From NCBI GenBank assembly GCA_036795455.1, contig DAIRET010000001.1:1-64000 (forward strand): a stretch of 64,000 bases of DNA, read 5' to 3'. A program made the translations under genes and the position numbers. Within the stretch, counting starts at the first letter, position 1, and every line of letters begins with the position of its first letter. Shown here piece by piece: positions 51,510 to 61,141 of the stretch. Under the pieces are notes generated by a model. The model ran no database searches and was not told the origin of the DNA. It saw only the letters and a list, made by a program, of their open reading frames with translations. This DNA is from DAIRET01 sp036795455. GTDB taxonomy: Bacteria > Bacteroidota > Ignavibacteria > Ignavibacteriales > Ignavibacteriaceae.

Positions 51510-53219
51510 ATGATATTCGATGAATTAGGAATTGATAGTAAAATATTACAGGCAATTAAAGAGCTCGGTTTTGAACATCCGATGCCAATACAAGAAGAAG
51601 TAATTCCGCTTTTGTTAAATGATGATAATAATCCAGATATAATCGGGTTAGCCCAAACCGGCACAGGGAAAACGGCTGCATTTGGAATCCCGTTAATTCA
51701 AAATACAGACACTTCGCTAAACAAAGTGCAGTTTCTTATTCTTAGCCCGACAAGAGAACTCTGTCTTCAGATTTGCAACGATTTAACAAGTTACGCCAAA
51801 TACAAAAAAGATATTTCAATTGCAGCAGTATTCGGCGGAGCAAGTATCGAAAAACAAATTCAAAAAGTAAAAAAGGGAGTGCATATAGTTTCCGCCACAC
51901 CCGGCAGACTGCTTGATTTAATGAAAAGAAAAGTAATCAACCTGTCGAAAGTAAAAACCGTTGTTCTTGATGAAGCAGACGAGATGCTGAATATGGGCTT
52001 CCGCGACGATATTGAAAGTATTTTGAGCCAAACGCCGGGAACACAAAACACACTTCTTTTTTCGGCAACAATGCCGAAAGAAGTAGTTGCAATTGCAAAC
52101 AAGTATTTGAATAACCCGGTAGAAATTACAATCGGCAAAAAAAATGCGGGAGCGCAAAACGTTGAACATTACTGTTATATGGTTCATGCAAAAGAGAGAT
52201 ATTCGGCTTTGAAAAGAATAGTGGATTTTCACCCGGAGATTTACGGAATAGTATTCTGTCAAACAAGAAGGGAAACGCAGGAGGTTGCAAACCAACTAAT
52301 AAAAGACGGATATAATGCAGACGCACTGCACGGCGATCTTTCGCAGGCACAGCGTGACCAGGTGATGAGTAAATTCAGGATTAAACATCTGAAACTACTT
52401 GTTGCAACCGATGTTGCAGCAAGAGGGTTGGATGTAGATAATCTGACTCACATTATAAATTTCAATCTGCCGGACGAGCTTGAAGTTTATACCCACAGAA
52501 GCGGACGTACAGGAAGAGCCGGTAAAAAGGGAATCTCAATTGCAATTGCAAATTTGAAAGAAAAGGGGAAACTAAAACAAATTGAGAAACAGATTAATAA
52601 GCAGTTTACATTTCTTCCCGTTCCTCACGGGAAAGAGATTTGCGAAAAACAACTCTTTTATCTAATTGATAGAATGGAAAAAGTTGAAGTTGATTATTCA
52701 CAAATAGACCCGCTTCTCCCGGTAATTTTCGAAAAGCTGCAATGGCTGGACAGGGAGGAACTGATTAAAAAATTTGTTTCGGTAGAGTTCAATAGATTTT
52801 TAGAATATTATAAAAGACTGCCCGACCTTGTAACCCCAACCGAATCCAAAAGCAGAGTGAAAGAAAACAAACAAACGGGTAAGTTCACTCGATTTTTTAT
52901 TAATCTCGGCAAAACAGACGACATTAAACCGGCAACGTTGATTACTCTGATAAATGAGTTTACTTTTACAAGAGATATTGCAATCGGCGAAATAGAAATA
53001 CTACGTAACTTCTCCTTCTTTGAAGCCGACAGCGAATATACGGAAGTGATAATAAAATCATTTGAAAACAAAGAGTATAAAAAAAGAGGAATCAATCTTG
53101 AAGTTGCCGAGAAAAAAGGGAGAGAACGAAAGTCGGAAAAGCGGAAAGAATCGAAAAGACAGCATAAATCCAGCAGAGTAAAAAAAGAAAAAGACCGCCC
53201 GCGGAAAAGAAAAAGATAG
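51510..53219 (+). CDS. DEAD-box RNA helicase with DbpA-like RNA-binding domain
   Basis: A 569-residue ATP-dependent RNA helicase of the CsdA/DeaD type. The Q motif region HPMPIQEEVIP, motif I AQTGTGKTA, Ia PTRELCLQI, GG, TPGRLLDLM, DEADEMLNMGF, SAT, ARGLDVDNL and HRSGRTGRAGK are all present. A DbpA-type RRM lies at about 445-530 (RFFINLGKTDDIKPATLITLINEF), and the last 40 residues are a Lys/Arg-rich tail. Its likely role is ribosome assembly or mRNA decay. I leave out a symbol because deaD and dbpA cannot be separated. Confidence 0.93.
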   Translation: MIFDELGIDSKILQAIKELGFEHPMPIQEEVIPLLLNDDNNPDIIGLAQTGTGKTAAFGIPLIQNTDTSLNKVQFLILSPTRELCLQICNDLTSYAKYKKDISIAAVFGGASIEKQIQKVKKGVHIVSATPGRLLDLMKRKVINLSKVKTVVLDEADEMLNMGFRDDIESILSQTPGTQNTLLFSATMPKEVVAIANKYLNNPVEITIGKKNAGAQNVEHYCYMVHAKERYSALKRIVDFHPEIYGIVFCQTRRETQEVANQLIKDGYNADALHGDLSQAQRDQVMSKFRIKHLKLLVATDVAARGLDVDNLTHIINFNLPDELEVYTHRSGRTGRAGKKGISIAIANLKEKGKLKQIEKQINKQFTFLPVPHGKEICEKQLFYLIDRMEKVEVDYSQIDPLLPVIFEKLQWLDREELIKKFVSVEFNRFLEYYKRLPDLVTPTESKSRVKENKQTGKFTRFFINLGKTDDIKPATLITLINEFTFTRDIAIGEIEILRNFSFFEADSEYTEVIIKSFENKEYKKRGINLEVAEKKGRERKSEKRKESKRQHKSSRVKKEKDRPRKRKR

Positions 53220-53279
53220 TTTTATTATTTCCAGGCTAATCCGGGAATTTTTATTGGGAATAAACCCATAGAATTCGCT

Positions 53280-55622
53280 TTACTTTAACAGCATCAGTTT
53301 AAGTGATTTGCTCCTGGTACCGCCGGTGATTCGTAAAATATATATCCCGGAACCGGCGGGAATACCGTTTACATCTTTGCCATTCCATGTGTAGTTATAA
53401 ATACCTGCGGTTTTTATTCCTTCATTTATGTTTAGGATTTCTCTTCCCAGCAAGTCGTAGATATTTAAACTCACTTCGCCTCTATCTGCAAGAGAATATT
53501 GAATAGTCGTAGTAGGATTAAACGGATTTGGGAAAGCAGTTACGCTAAAATTAGTTGGTAACAAATCATCCGCAATTCCGGAGGCTGAATTGGAATAACC
53601 GGGAGTTGGTGAAAGAAACTGATAATTTGTAGAAGCATCCGGGAAGCGACCGTATGAAATATCACTTGTTTGCGCACCAAATGTAATCGAGTCAATAACT
53701 GTAATACCGTCAATATCTGTTAATGCAATAAACTCACCGTCGGCACTTAATTTAAAGTTCGTATGAATACCGGGTTGGTTCTGGTTTTCATCGCACCAGA
53801 CGAGTAAAAATTCACCCGGATTGATGTACAAATCAGGTTGAGTGAATTTCCATTTAGTTAAATTACCGGGTTTATCTGTTAAATACTTTCCGGTTAGAAG
53901 CACAGGAGAAGAAGTTGGGTTATGTAATTCAATCCAGTCGTCATATTCCCCGGACGGGTCTTTAATGGTTGTCTTATTATCTGCCATGAACTCATTAATA
54001 ACAACAGACTGGGCAGCAAAATTAAATGCTTTTACTTTTACCGTTTCTTTTCGCGGATATAAAAGGGTTCTATTCAGTGCGTCTTTCAGGTAGACTTTAA
54101 AACTTCCGGAACCGCCATCGCCCAAAGGAGGAATAACCCCAATCCATCTATCAGCGTCCTCAACCTTTTTTGTGTTCGGAACCGGATTGAATGTCATCGG
54201 GAAAACTTCTTCTTCCGTTGTCCCTTCTTTTGTAAAACGGATAGACACTTCGGACAAACCGGCATTACTAAAACAGGATGCGTAAACATAAATTGAATCG
54301 GTTGGAGAAGGATATCCCGGAGAAAACTTTATATCGTAAGCAATCGGAGAAGCATTCACGTAATTAAGTTGCGACTGTATCGATTGATTTCTTTGATTTA
54401 CAAATTGTTTTAATCCGAATTTTACGTGCTGATTTTGGTATCCCGAAGCTGAATATGAATCGAAAAAATCGTTCACTGAAAAGCCGTAATCCAGCGTTCT
54501 GAATGTATCGGGAATTGCAGCCGGGGCGATCATATTTTTTAAGCTGTCGAGGCGAGCCTCCCACAAAGGCAGTGAAGTAACGTTAGTTCTGTAAAAAGAT
54601 AAAAAGTGTGTATATAAATCTCTGTATTGATTGTTACTCATTAACCTTTCTGCAAGCGGGCGGTAACCGGAAGCAACTTTCGGGAAGGAGTATGGATTTG
54701 CATTTGCCCAGTTAATATTAAACCAATCAACTCCGAACGAGTTATCGTAATCATACGGAATAACCTGGAATTTATTTTCTGACGGATTGTGATATAAATA
54801 GTAGTTGTTCATCTGCGACCAGTAATCATCCCAGCTTCCCGTAAGGATATTCATTGCGAAATACTGTAATGTGCCGGGAACATCAAGTAGAGATTCTATA
54901 GAATCGGGGAATGCAGCCGCTGAAGTATTATTTAGTACACGTATGAATCTTACAAGATTTGAAAAATCTCCCGCTTCTTCATTTGTTTTTAATTCATAGA
55001 CCGGGCGACCCTGGTTGTTTAAGTTTTTGTAAGTCAGCGGATCATTGTTAATAAACACAAGGTCTGCGGGATAAAGACATTTCCACAGGTTACCCGTATC
55101 ATCTAAAAAGTTTTTTTCTAAAAACTCATCGTCAACGTGTTCGACCGAGATGTATAGACCGTAGTATTTCCCGTTAATGTAAACCGTAACATGATTAGCC
55201 CGCGAGGCGGTTTTACCGATATCGCTGAATAAATCAAAACAGAGTTTGCTTCTAATAATCGAGGGGTCATTGTGTTCCCCATTAAGGTTCAGTTTGTCAA
55301 CACCGTAAAACTCTCTTCCTTTAATAAATGTATTGAAAGAGATTTTAAAAGACTTTTTTTGCGATACCCGCGAAGTATTCCCCCGGAGCCTAAATCCGAT
55401 TGAATCAACGATTTCGTCTATCCAGTTATTCTTAAAACGAAAAATTGCATAATGTTCGCTGTCGCTTTGAACGTTGTTGTAAATCCAGTTCAGGGTAATG
55501 GGGTCAACCGTAATATCGATTCTTGCCAGGTGCGAGTCGTCATATAGCTTCCAGCTTTCATCTGCTTGAGGCAGAAGTGATGCGGTAAACAGTAACAGAA
55601 AGAGTAAAGTGATTTTTTTCAT
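53280..55622 (-). CDS. Secreted CotH-kinase-like protein with lamin-tail and type IX sorting domains
   Basis: A 780-residue exported protein. The signal peptide ends near residue 18. The CotH domain covers about 28-400: GFRLRGNTSRVSQKKSFKISFN, FYGVDKLNLNGEHNDPSIIRSKLC, NGKYYGLYISVEHVDDEFLEKNF and the Asp-bearing QVIPYDYDNSFGVDWF. CotH proteins are protein kinases on the Bacillus spore coat. A lamin-tail domain is at about 550-665 (VVINEFMADNKT ... DWIELHNPTSSPV). The sorting domain has VTAFPNPFNPTTTIQY. It probably phosphorylates or binds extracellular proteins, but this is inferred from the fold. A gene of this kind with surface sorting is common in this group. Confidence 0.9.
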   Translation of the reverse strand: MKKITLLFLLLFTASLLPQADESWKLYDDSHLARIDITVDPITLNWIYNNVQSDSEHYAIFRFKNNWIDEIVDSIGFRLRGNTSRVSQKKSFKISFNTFIKGREFYGVDKLNLNGEHNDPSIIRSKLCFDLFSDIGKTASRANHVTVYINGKYYGLYISVEHVDDEFLEKNFLDDTGNLWKCLYPADLVFINNDPLTYKNLNNQGRPVYELKTNEEAGDFSNLVRFIRVLNNTSAAAFPDSIESLLDVPGTLQYFAMNILTGSWDDYWSQMNNYYLYHNPSENKFQVIPYDYDNSFGVDWFNINWANANPYSFPKVASGYRPLAERLMSNNQYRDLYTHFLSFYRTNVTSLPLWEARLDSLKNMIAPAAIPDTFRTLDYGFSVNDFFDSYSASGYQNQHVKFGLKQFVNQRNQSIQSQLNYVNASPIAYDIKFSPGYPSPTDSIYVYASCFSNAGLSEVSIRFTKEGTTEEEVFPMTFNPVPNTKKVEDADRWIGVIPPLGDGGSGSFKVYLKDALNRTLLYPRKETVKVKAFNFAAQSVVINEFMADNKTTIKDPSGEYDDWIELHNPTSSPVLLTGKYLTDKPGNLTKWKFTQPDLYINPGEFLLVWCDENQNQPGIHTNFKLSADGEFIALTDIDGITVIDSITFGAQTSDISYGRFPDASTNYQFLSPTPGYSNSASGIADDLLPTNFSVTAFPNPFNPTTTIQYSLADRGEVSLNIYDLLGREILNINEGIKTAGIYNYTWNGKDVNGIPAGSGIYILRITGGTRSKSLKLMLLK

Positions 55623-55678
55623 GGTATCAATTTAAGAAAAAGAAGAAAATTATTTGGATACAAATTTTATGCTTAAAA

Positions 55679-57043
55679 TCAAAACCGGTTTTCTTCTTTC
55701 AGCTTCTGGATTTTTCTTTGCATTGTTCGTTCGCTTACACCAAGTATGTATGCTGCTTTCTGCAAATTCCCGTCCACCGAATCCAATACATAAAGTATAT
55801 GCTTTTTTTCGGCTTCATCAAGGGAGATTAAACCGGTTCCCGGCTTTGTTTCTAAATTTACTTTTGAAACCGGCAGGTCTATTTCATTAATTAATTCACC
55901 GTCTTTTGTTTTTGCAAGCGAGTTTAAAATTAGGTTTTCCAATTCCCGTATGTTCCCGGGGAATTCGTAACTGCGTAATACCTCGATAATGTTGTTGCTG
56001 ATTCCCATTACATTTTTATTATAAGTGGAATTGCCCAACCTGATAAAGTGTTCTGAAAGCGGTTTAATATCTTCACTTCTCATTCTTAATGGAGGCAGAT
56101 GAATAAAACCGCGGTTAAGTCTATAATAAAGATCAGCTCTAAAATCACCTGTCTGTACCGATTTGTACAATTCTTTATTTGTAGCTGCAATTATCCGCAA
56201 ATCAAGTTTGATTGGTTTACGGCTTCCGATTCTATAAATTTCACTGTATTGAATAGCTCTTAAAAGTTTTCCTTGCAACTCTTTATTTAGCTCACCTATT
56301 TCATCAAGGAATAACGTACCGGTGTTTGCCGCTTCAAAAAATCCTTTTTTATCCGAAACCGCCCCGGTAAAAGAGCCTTTTTCATATCCGAATAATTCGC
56401 TTTCAAACAGGGATGAAGAAATTGCTGCAAGATTAACCGATATAAAGGGATTTTTAAATCTTGGAGAAAGTTCATGAATTTTTTTTGCAATTAAATCTTT
56501 ACCTGTCCCTGTTTCCCCGTCGATTAAAATTGTTTCGTTAGTCGGGGCAAAAATCTTTACAAGTTCGAATACTTTAAACATCAATTGAGAGTTTGTAATA
56601 ATGTCCGAGAATTTACCATCGGGCTTCAGTTCTGTCTCAGGCTTTCGTAATGAATCACGCTCTAATTTAAGCAGCCGTTGTTCCAATGCGCGTTCAACAG
56701 TAATGAAAAGCCGTTCGGTGTCCGGAGGTTTGGTTAGATAATCATAAGCCCCTAACTTAATTGCTTTAAGTGCGGTTTCTATTTTGTCGATTGCCGTAAC
56801 CATAATTGCAGGTATTTCGGGATAGGAAACGGTGATATTTTCGAGTAATTCTATTCCGTCTATTCCGGGCATAGAAATATCCAGCAAAATCAGATCGAAT
56901 CTTTTTTCTTTTAACAGACCGAGGACCAAATTCGAATTTTGTTCAATTGTTATATTCTCATAGCCTCTTTCCCAGAATAATCTTCTGATAGAACGAAGAA
57001 AAGCAGGTTCATCGTCAACTATTAGTATTTGTGAATTTTTCAT
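55679..57043 (-). CDS. NtrC-family sigma54-dependent response regulator
   Basis: A 454-residue regulator. The receiver is at residues 5-120 (VDDEPAF, LILLDISMPGIDG with the phospho-Asp, YDYLTKPPD). The AAA+ domain is at about 145-380 with Walker A GETGTGKD, the sigma54-contact loop GSFTGA (usually GAFTGA), Walker B TLFLDEIGEL and the arginine finger region. The C-terminal Fis-type helix-turn-helix is LQKAAYILGVSERTMQRKIQKL. The Ser in place of Ala in the loop is a known tolerated variant. It overlaps the kinase gene stop by 4 nt, so it is translated with it. Confidence 0.95.
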   Translation of the reverse strand: MKNSQILIVDDEPAFLRSIRRLFWERGYENITIEQNSNLVLGLLKEKRFDLILLDISMPGIDGIELLENITVSYPEIPAIMVTAIDKIETALKAIKLGAYDYLTKPPDTERLFITVERALEQRLLKLERDSLRKPETELKPDGKFSDIITNSQLMFKVFELVKIFAPTNETILIDGETGTGKDLIAKKIHELSPRFKNPFISVNLAAISSSLFESELFGYEKGSFTGAVSDKKGFFEAANTGTLFLDEIGELNKELQGKLLRAIQYSEIYRIGSRKPIKLDLRIIAATNKELYKSVQTGDFRADLYYRLNRGFIHLPPLRMRSEDIKPLSEHFIRLGNSTYNKNVMGISNNIIEVLRSYEFPGNIRELENLILNSLAKTKDGELINEIDLPVSKVNLETKPGTGLISLDEAEKKHILYVLDSVDGNLQKAAYILGVSERTMQRKIQKLKEENRF

Positions 57044-58527
57044 ACAATAAACTCTTTCGGGAAAATTAATAAAACTTCCGTTCCTTCTCCAAATTTACTT
57101 TTAACTTCAAGTTCAAACCCCATGCTTTTCATAATACCGAGAGAGACTGATAATCCGAGCCCGGTACCCCCGCTTGTTGATTTTGTTGTGTAAAACGGAT
57201 CGAAAATATTTTTAAGATTCTCTTCCGGGATTCCGATACCGTTATCTGAAAAAGTGCAGATAAAATCTCCATTGTCTTTATTGTAAGAAGCCGCTTTGAT
57301 TTTTCCATCTTTCTCTTTTACGGCATCAATGGCGTTTGTAAGAATATTTAAAATGACCTGCCCGAGTTTTGCTTTATTAGCGACTATTTTTTTCGATTCG
57401 TTAATCTCCACCAAAAAGCCGATGTTCTTCTTTTTTAGTTGCGGGGTTATTAACCTTTGAGCCGATTTGATAATTTCCATGATGTCATTCGGTTGTGTTT
57501 CGTTTTCCGGCTCCGTACGAGCAAAATTTTTCAATTCGTCAACTATACTTGTAATTCTTTTGGAGCCTTCGTCAAGGTCGGTAAGTAAATCTTTAATTTC
57601 AATTTTGAACTTATCGTAGGATATATTTCCGACTTTAAAGTCGGGATTATTCTTATAATATTCATCCAGTACGGGAAAAATCTCTTTTAAGCTACTTTCA
57701 ATGTAAGGAATGTTCAGTGCAATAAACGTGTTGGGATTGTTAATCTCGTGAGCAACTCCGGCTACCAGAAGTCCGAGAGAGGCAAGTTTATCGGCTTGCT
57801 GAATCTGCAGCAGATGTTCCCGGTTTTTTAGTTCCAGTTTTTTAATTTCCGTAATGTCGGTAAATCGAATAAGAGTTAACGGCTTATTCTTTAATAGAAT
57901 CGGGGAAAGAAGTACGTCAACATCAATGACTACTCCGTCTTTCTTTGCCATACGTATTGTTGACGGCAGGTTTTTCGGCGACTGTGAATCTAAGCAAAGA
58001 GAGTTGAAAAAATTCGAATTCTGAAGCTCTGCCAAATAATAACCGAACATTTTACTGAAGTTTTGACTAACAAATTCAGGCTGCATCTTTTCGTCAACAA
58101 TTGCAAACGCATCTGCCGAGGCTTCGATAATGGATTTATACAAATATTCACTTTCCTGAAGAGCTTTATAAGTGCTTTTAAGTACTTTCACCATGTTATC
58201 GATATGGTTTGCAAAAAGTGAAAATTCATCTTTGCCGGGAATAGAAATATCAACATCAAGGTCGTTATGCTCGGCGATATACTTAACCTGGTTTTCTATT
58301 GAATTAATTTTGCTGAAAACCGTAAACTGAAGAAAAAGTACAATCAATGCCCCCAGAAAAACGCTTACAAAAAAAATGAGAACAAACGCCATCGGTAGTT
58401 TTATAACCGGGAATAACTGCGGTAGAGCCTCATCGGAATATGCCAGGTAAAAAACAAAGTATATCAAACCGATAGCAATCAGAGAGGCAATTGTTGATAA
58501 TATCAGCGTCTTCTTTATTAATGACAA
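57040..58527 (-). CDS. Membrane sensor histidine kinase with HAMP and PAS domains
   Basis: A 495-residue kinase. Two membrane helices lie at about 8-30 and 46-68, with a short periplasmic loop between them. A HAMP domain is at about 70-120, then PAS at 130-240 (LYKSIIEASADAFAIVDEKM). HisKA has His in GVAHEINNPNTFIAL. The ATPase shows NILTNAIDAV, DNGIGIPEENL, FDPFYTTKSTSGGTGLGLS. It is the first gene of the operon and phosphorylates the NtrC-type partner. It is upstream on the minus strand of the uronate operon promoter but faces away from it, and may or may not control it. Confidence 0.95.
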   Translation of the reverse strand: MSLIKKTLILSTIASLIAIGLIYFVFYLAYSDEALPQLFPVIKLPMAFVLIFFVSVFLGALIVLFLQFTVFSKINSIENQVKYIAEHNDLDVDISIPGKDEFSLFANHIDNMVKVLKSTYKALQESEYLYKSIIEASADAFAIVDEKMQPEFVSQNFSKMFGYYLAELQNSNFFNSLCLDSQSPKNLPSTIRMAKKDGVVIDVDVLLSPILLKNKPLTLIRFTDITEIKKLELKNREHLLQIQQADKLASLGLLVAGVAHEINNPNTFIALNIPYIESSLKEIFPVLDEYYKNNPDFKVGNISYDKFKIEIKDLLTDLDEGSKRITSIVDELKNFARTEPENETQPNDIMEIIKSAQRLITPQLKKKNIGFLVEINESKKIVANKAKLGQVILNILTNAIDAVKEKDGKIKAASYNKDNGDFICTFSDNGIGIPEENLKNIFDPFYTTKSTSGGTGLGLSVSLGIMKSMGFELEVKSKFGEGTEVLLIFPKEFIV

Positions 58528-58714
58528 ATCGATCTCGTTTTCTTAATTGATCCTGTATCGCTTAAAAACATTAGTTTAAAATAATAGTAATACCCCGTAT
58601 AAATTTAATCAAAAATTACGGGAAATAGTAGAAATATTCCCTATTAGAGCAGATGTATTAAAGAGAAAACCAGTCGTTTTTTTGAAGCCGAAAAAAAATT
58701 TAAGCCGATTTTTC
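58528..58714. other. Intergenic region upstream of the uronate promoter
   Basis: About 190 nt between the divergent kinase gene and the uronate promoter. It holds the direct repeat AAGCCG (58684-58689, 58702-58707) and A-rich runs. No gene is seen. It should also contain the kinase promoter, which I could not locate. Confidence 0.4.
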
Positions 58715-58743
58715 TTGACAATCAAACATTTTTTAACTAATAT
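58715..58743 (+). promoter_or_regulatory. Sigma70-like promoter of the hexuronate operon
   Basis: TTGACA (58715-58720) and TAATAT (58738-58743) are separated by 17 nt, the ideal spacing of a housekeeping promoter of the Escherichia type. Transcription would begin near 58750. It differs from the TTTG/TAnnTTTG pattern typical of Bacteroidota. Operators overlap the expected start site. Confidence 0.65.
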
Positions 58744-58746
58744 AGC

Positions 58747-58784
58747 AACCGATAAATTTATCGATTACTTAATCGGTTAAGTAA
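58747..58784. promoter_or_regulatory. Overlapping operator palindromes at the hexuronate operon start
   Basis: Three nested inverted repeats are visible. CGATAAATTTATCG (58750-58763) is a 14-bp perfect palindrome. TTACTTAA (58765-58772) and TTAAGTAA (58777-58784) flank TCGG; the centre TTAATCGGTTAA fits the xCGx core of LacI-family operators. AACCGAT (58747-58753) and ATCGGTT (58772-58778) form a third pair. Placement right at and after the predicted start suggests repression by a LacI- or GntR-type sugar regulator, which is not encoded in the window. Confidence 0.6.
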
Positions 58785-58833
58785 AATGAGCTGCGGAGAT
58801 GTAACTCACGTGGCGGAGCATTGGAAAAAAGTT

Positions 58834-60120
58834 ATGATAAACCATTATAAACAAAGTTTTTACCGCAATTTATCACTCCCCGTAATTCTTCTTCTTTTGT
58901 TAGCATTTCAGGTATTTGGACAAAATTCCGGGAAGAAATCGAATTCATCAATAATTATTAAAAACCCGCTTGCAATGGAAATTAAAGAGGTGGTAGTTCC
59001 GGTTTACATGGAAGAAATTAAAAATAGTAATCCCGACTTCAATCCGCTTTCGGTTTTGCCCTCAATTGATGATAACCCGGTATTCAATGAATTTGTACCG
59101 GGCTACAAAAATAATAAAGATGCTATCCTATTCTACTTAAACTTCAAATCCGAAGAAGTAAAAGAAGTAGTTTTTAATGAACAAAAGAAAGAATCTAAAA
59201 TTCCGACTCAGCCTAAAATGACGCAAGCATACTTAGGAAAGAGAACAGACTACACAAGAACCGACTCATTTTATGTTGGCGGTAGATTTGAAAGTGTAGA
59301 TTATACACGGGTTCCACAAGACCACTGGTCGCACGACGGACTTTATAAATATGAAGGACCCGGATGGGAATCGGATAAAGTCGGTTACAGGTTTTATTTA
59401 GATAATAGAAATCGCACGGACATTTTTGGAAAACGTATACCCGGTATGATGCTTGATAAAGTGGGCGAAAATGACCTTGTCGCTAATGGAAAAGAATCCT
59501 ATACAAGAATGCAGGATTGGGGAATGGATATCTTTAAAGTCGGCACTTCATTAGGCATTGGCTCAATTGCACATTTCCATAACGGGAAAATCATTACGGT
59601 CTCTGAAACAGACAGCGTTATCTGTAGAATTAAAAACAACGGAACCCTCTTTTCGAGAATCGAAACAAAATACTACGGGTGGAAAGTAAGTGATAGAAAA
59701 GTTGACCTTTTGTCTGAAATTTCGATACATAGCGGAAGTCGATTAACCAGGGTAGATATTCTTCTTAGTGATGAAATCGGGAATATTACCACAGGACTTG
59801 CAAAACACCTCGAAGCTAAAACGAAACTCTTAGGGGATGGTAAGAATGAATGGAATTATTTGGCACTATGGGGAAAACAGGCTTTACCGGGTGATTCACT
59901 TGGAATAGCAGTGTTTTACAAAACGTCCGATTTTATTGAGATGAGTAGTGATAACGTAAGTGAATTCATTCTACTAAAACCGGATCAAAATAAGTTGACA
60001 TACTATTTTGCTTCGGCATGGGAAAAAGAATTTAACGGAATAAAAAACCTGAACGATTTTATTGAGTACCTTGAACAAACAGTGATTTCTCTCAGTAATC
60101 CACCGTTAGTAGAGTATTAA
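58834..60120 (+). CDS. Exported DUF4861 family protein of uronate metabolism
   Basis: A 428-residue exported protein. The signal peptide is MINHYKQSFYRNLSLPVILLLLLAFQVFGQ (residues 1-30). DxWSHDGLYKYEGPGWESDKVGYRFYLDNRN and KRIPGMMLDKVG are DUF4861 features. The family often occurs beside pectin and uronate use genes; its reaction is not established to my knowledge. I chose the ATG at 58834, with GGAAAAAAG upstream, because the earlier in-frame ATG at 58786 lies 1 nt after an operator, has no ribosome site, and would add 16 hydrophilic residues before the signal. It leads the uronate operon. Confidence 0.8.
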   Translation: MINHYKQSFYRNLSLPVILLLLLAFQVFGQNSGKKSNSSIIIKNPLAMEIKEVVVPVYMEEIKNSNPDFNPLSVLPSIDDNPVFNEFVPGYKNNKDAILFYLNFKSEEVKEVVFNEQKKESKIPTQPKMTQAYLGKRTDYTRTDSFYVGGRFESVDYTRVPQDHWSHDGLYKYEGPGWESDKVGYRFYLDNRNRTDIFGKRIPGMMLDKVGENDLVANGKESYTRMQDWGMDIFKVGTSLGIGSIAHFHNGKIITVSETDSVICRIKNNGTLFSRIETKYYGWKVSDRKVDLLSEISIHSGSRLTRVDILLSDEIGNITTGLAKHLEAKTKLLGDGKNEWNYLALWGKQALPGDSLGIAVFYKTSDFIEMSSDNVSEFILLKPDQNKLTYYFASAWEKEFNGIKNLNDFIEYLEQTVISLSNPPLVEY

Positions 60121-60163
60121 TATTTCATTATTTTAACGCATCTATTTTTAATTATTATCCCCT

Positions 60164-61141
60164 ATGAAAATTACTAATACGATTATTTCAATATTACTCC
60201 TTCTCTCTTTGGGTTGTAATAAAGATACAGAAACCAAGAAGATAAAAATTGCCCACGGGTTAGATCAATCCCACCCGGTGCATCTTGCAATGGAATACCT
60301 TGCCGATAGGGTGAAAGAAAAATCCAACGGTAAAATATTAATGACAGTTTATCCAAGTCAGCAGCTTGGAACCGAAAGGGAATGTCTTGAACTGCTTCAA
60401 ATCGGCAGTCTTGGAATGACAAAAGTTTCTTCCTCCGTTTTAGAGGGATTTGTTCCGATTTACAAAGTTTTCAGCTTACCCTTTATTTTCAAGAGTGAAG
60501 AGGATAAATTCGCTTTTTTTGAAAGCGATGTTGGTAAGGAGCTATTGGTAAAAACAGAAAAGTATTGGCTAAGAGGTTTGTGTTATTACGATGCAGGCAG
60601 CAGAAGTTTTTATACTAAAAGTAAACCTGTTTTATCACCCGATGATTTAAAAGGAATGAAAATAAGAACACAGGAAAGCGCAACTTCCGTAAAAATGGTG
60701 AATGCACTCGGAGGTTCTGCCACACCGATTGCATGGGGTGAACTTTATACAGCACTGCAGCAAGGTGTTGTAGACGGTGCAGAGAATAATCCGCCGAGTT
60801 TCTATTTGTCCCGCCATTACGAAGTGTGCAAACATTACTCGCTGGACGAACATACTTCAGTTCCGGATGTACTTGTAATCAGCTCTGTTATCTGGGATGA
60901 TTTTACCGATGAGGAAAAGATTTGGGTACAGGAAGCGGCGGATGAATCATATAGATATCAGAAAAAGTTGTGGCAGGAATCAACACGAATTGCATTGGAG
61001 GAAGTTCAAAAAGCAGGTGTAACGGTTTACTATCCCGATAAAACAAGCTTCCAGGAAAAAGTAACCCCTCTATTGGATGAATACAAAACCGAGCCGGAAG
61101 TTTATAAACTGATTCAACAAATAAAAAGCATGAGCAAATGA
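60164..61141 (+). CDS. TRAP transporter substrate-binding lipoprotein (DctP type)
   Basis: A 325-residue periplasmic binding protein, tethered by lipobox LSLGC. IAHGLDQSHPVHLAMEYLADRVKEKSNGKI and QLGTERECLELLQIGSLGMTKVSS are standard. LKGMKIRTQESATSVKMVNALGG contains the Arg that binds the carboxylate, and GELYTALQQGVVDGAENNPPSF is the hallmark. Given uxaC and DUF4861 neighbours it most likely binds glucuronate or galacturonate. Its stop overlaps the start of the next gene (ATGA). Confidence 0.92.
   Translation: MKITNTIISILLLLSLGCNKDTETKKIKIAHGLDQSHPVHLAMEYLADRVKEKSNGKILMTVYPSQQLGTERECLELLQIGSLGMTKVSSSVLEGFVPIYKVFSLPFIFKSEEDKFAFFESDVGKELLVKTEKYWLRGLCYYDAGSRSFYTKSKPVLSPDDLKGMKIRTQESATSVKMVNALGGSATPIAWGELYTALQQGVVDGAENNPPSFYLSRHYEVCKHYSLDEHTSVPDVLVISSVIWDDFTDEEKIWVQEAADESYRYQKKLWQESTRIALEEVQKAGVTVYYPDKTSFQEKVTPLLDEYKTEPEVYKLIQQIKSMSK

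Noticed and set aside
58760..58784. Intrinsic terminator of the kinase operon or of an upstream gene
   Set aside because: The inverted repeat is A+T-rich, follows a good promoter and lies at the expected start site, which fits an operator better.
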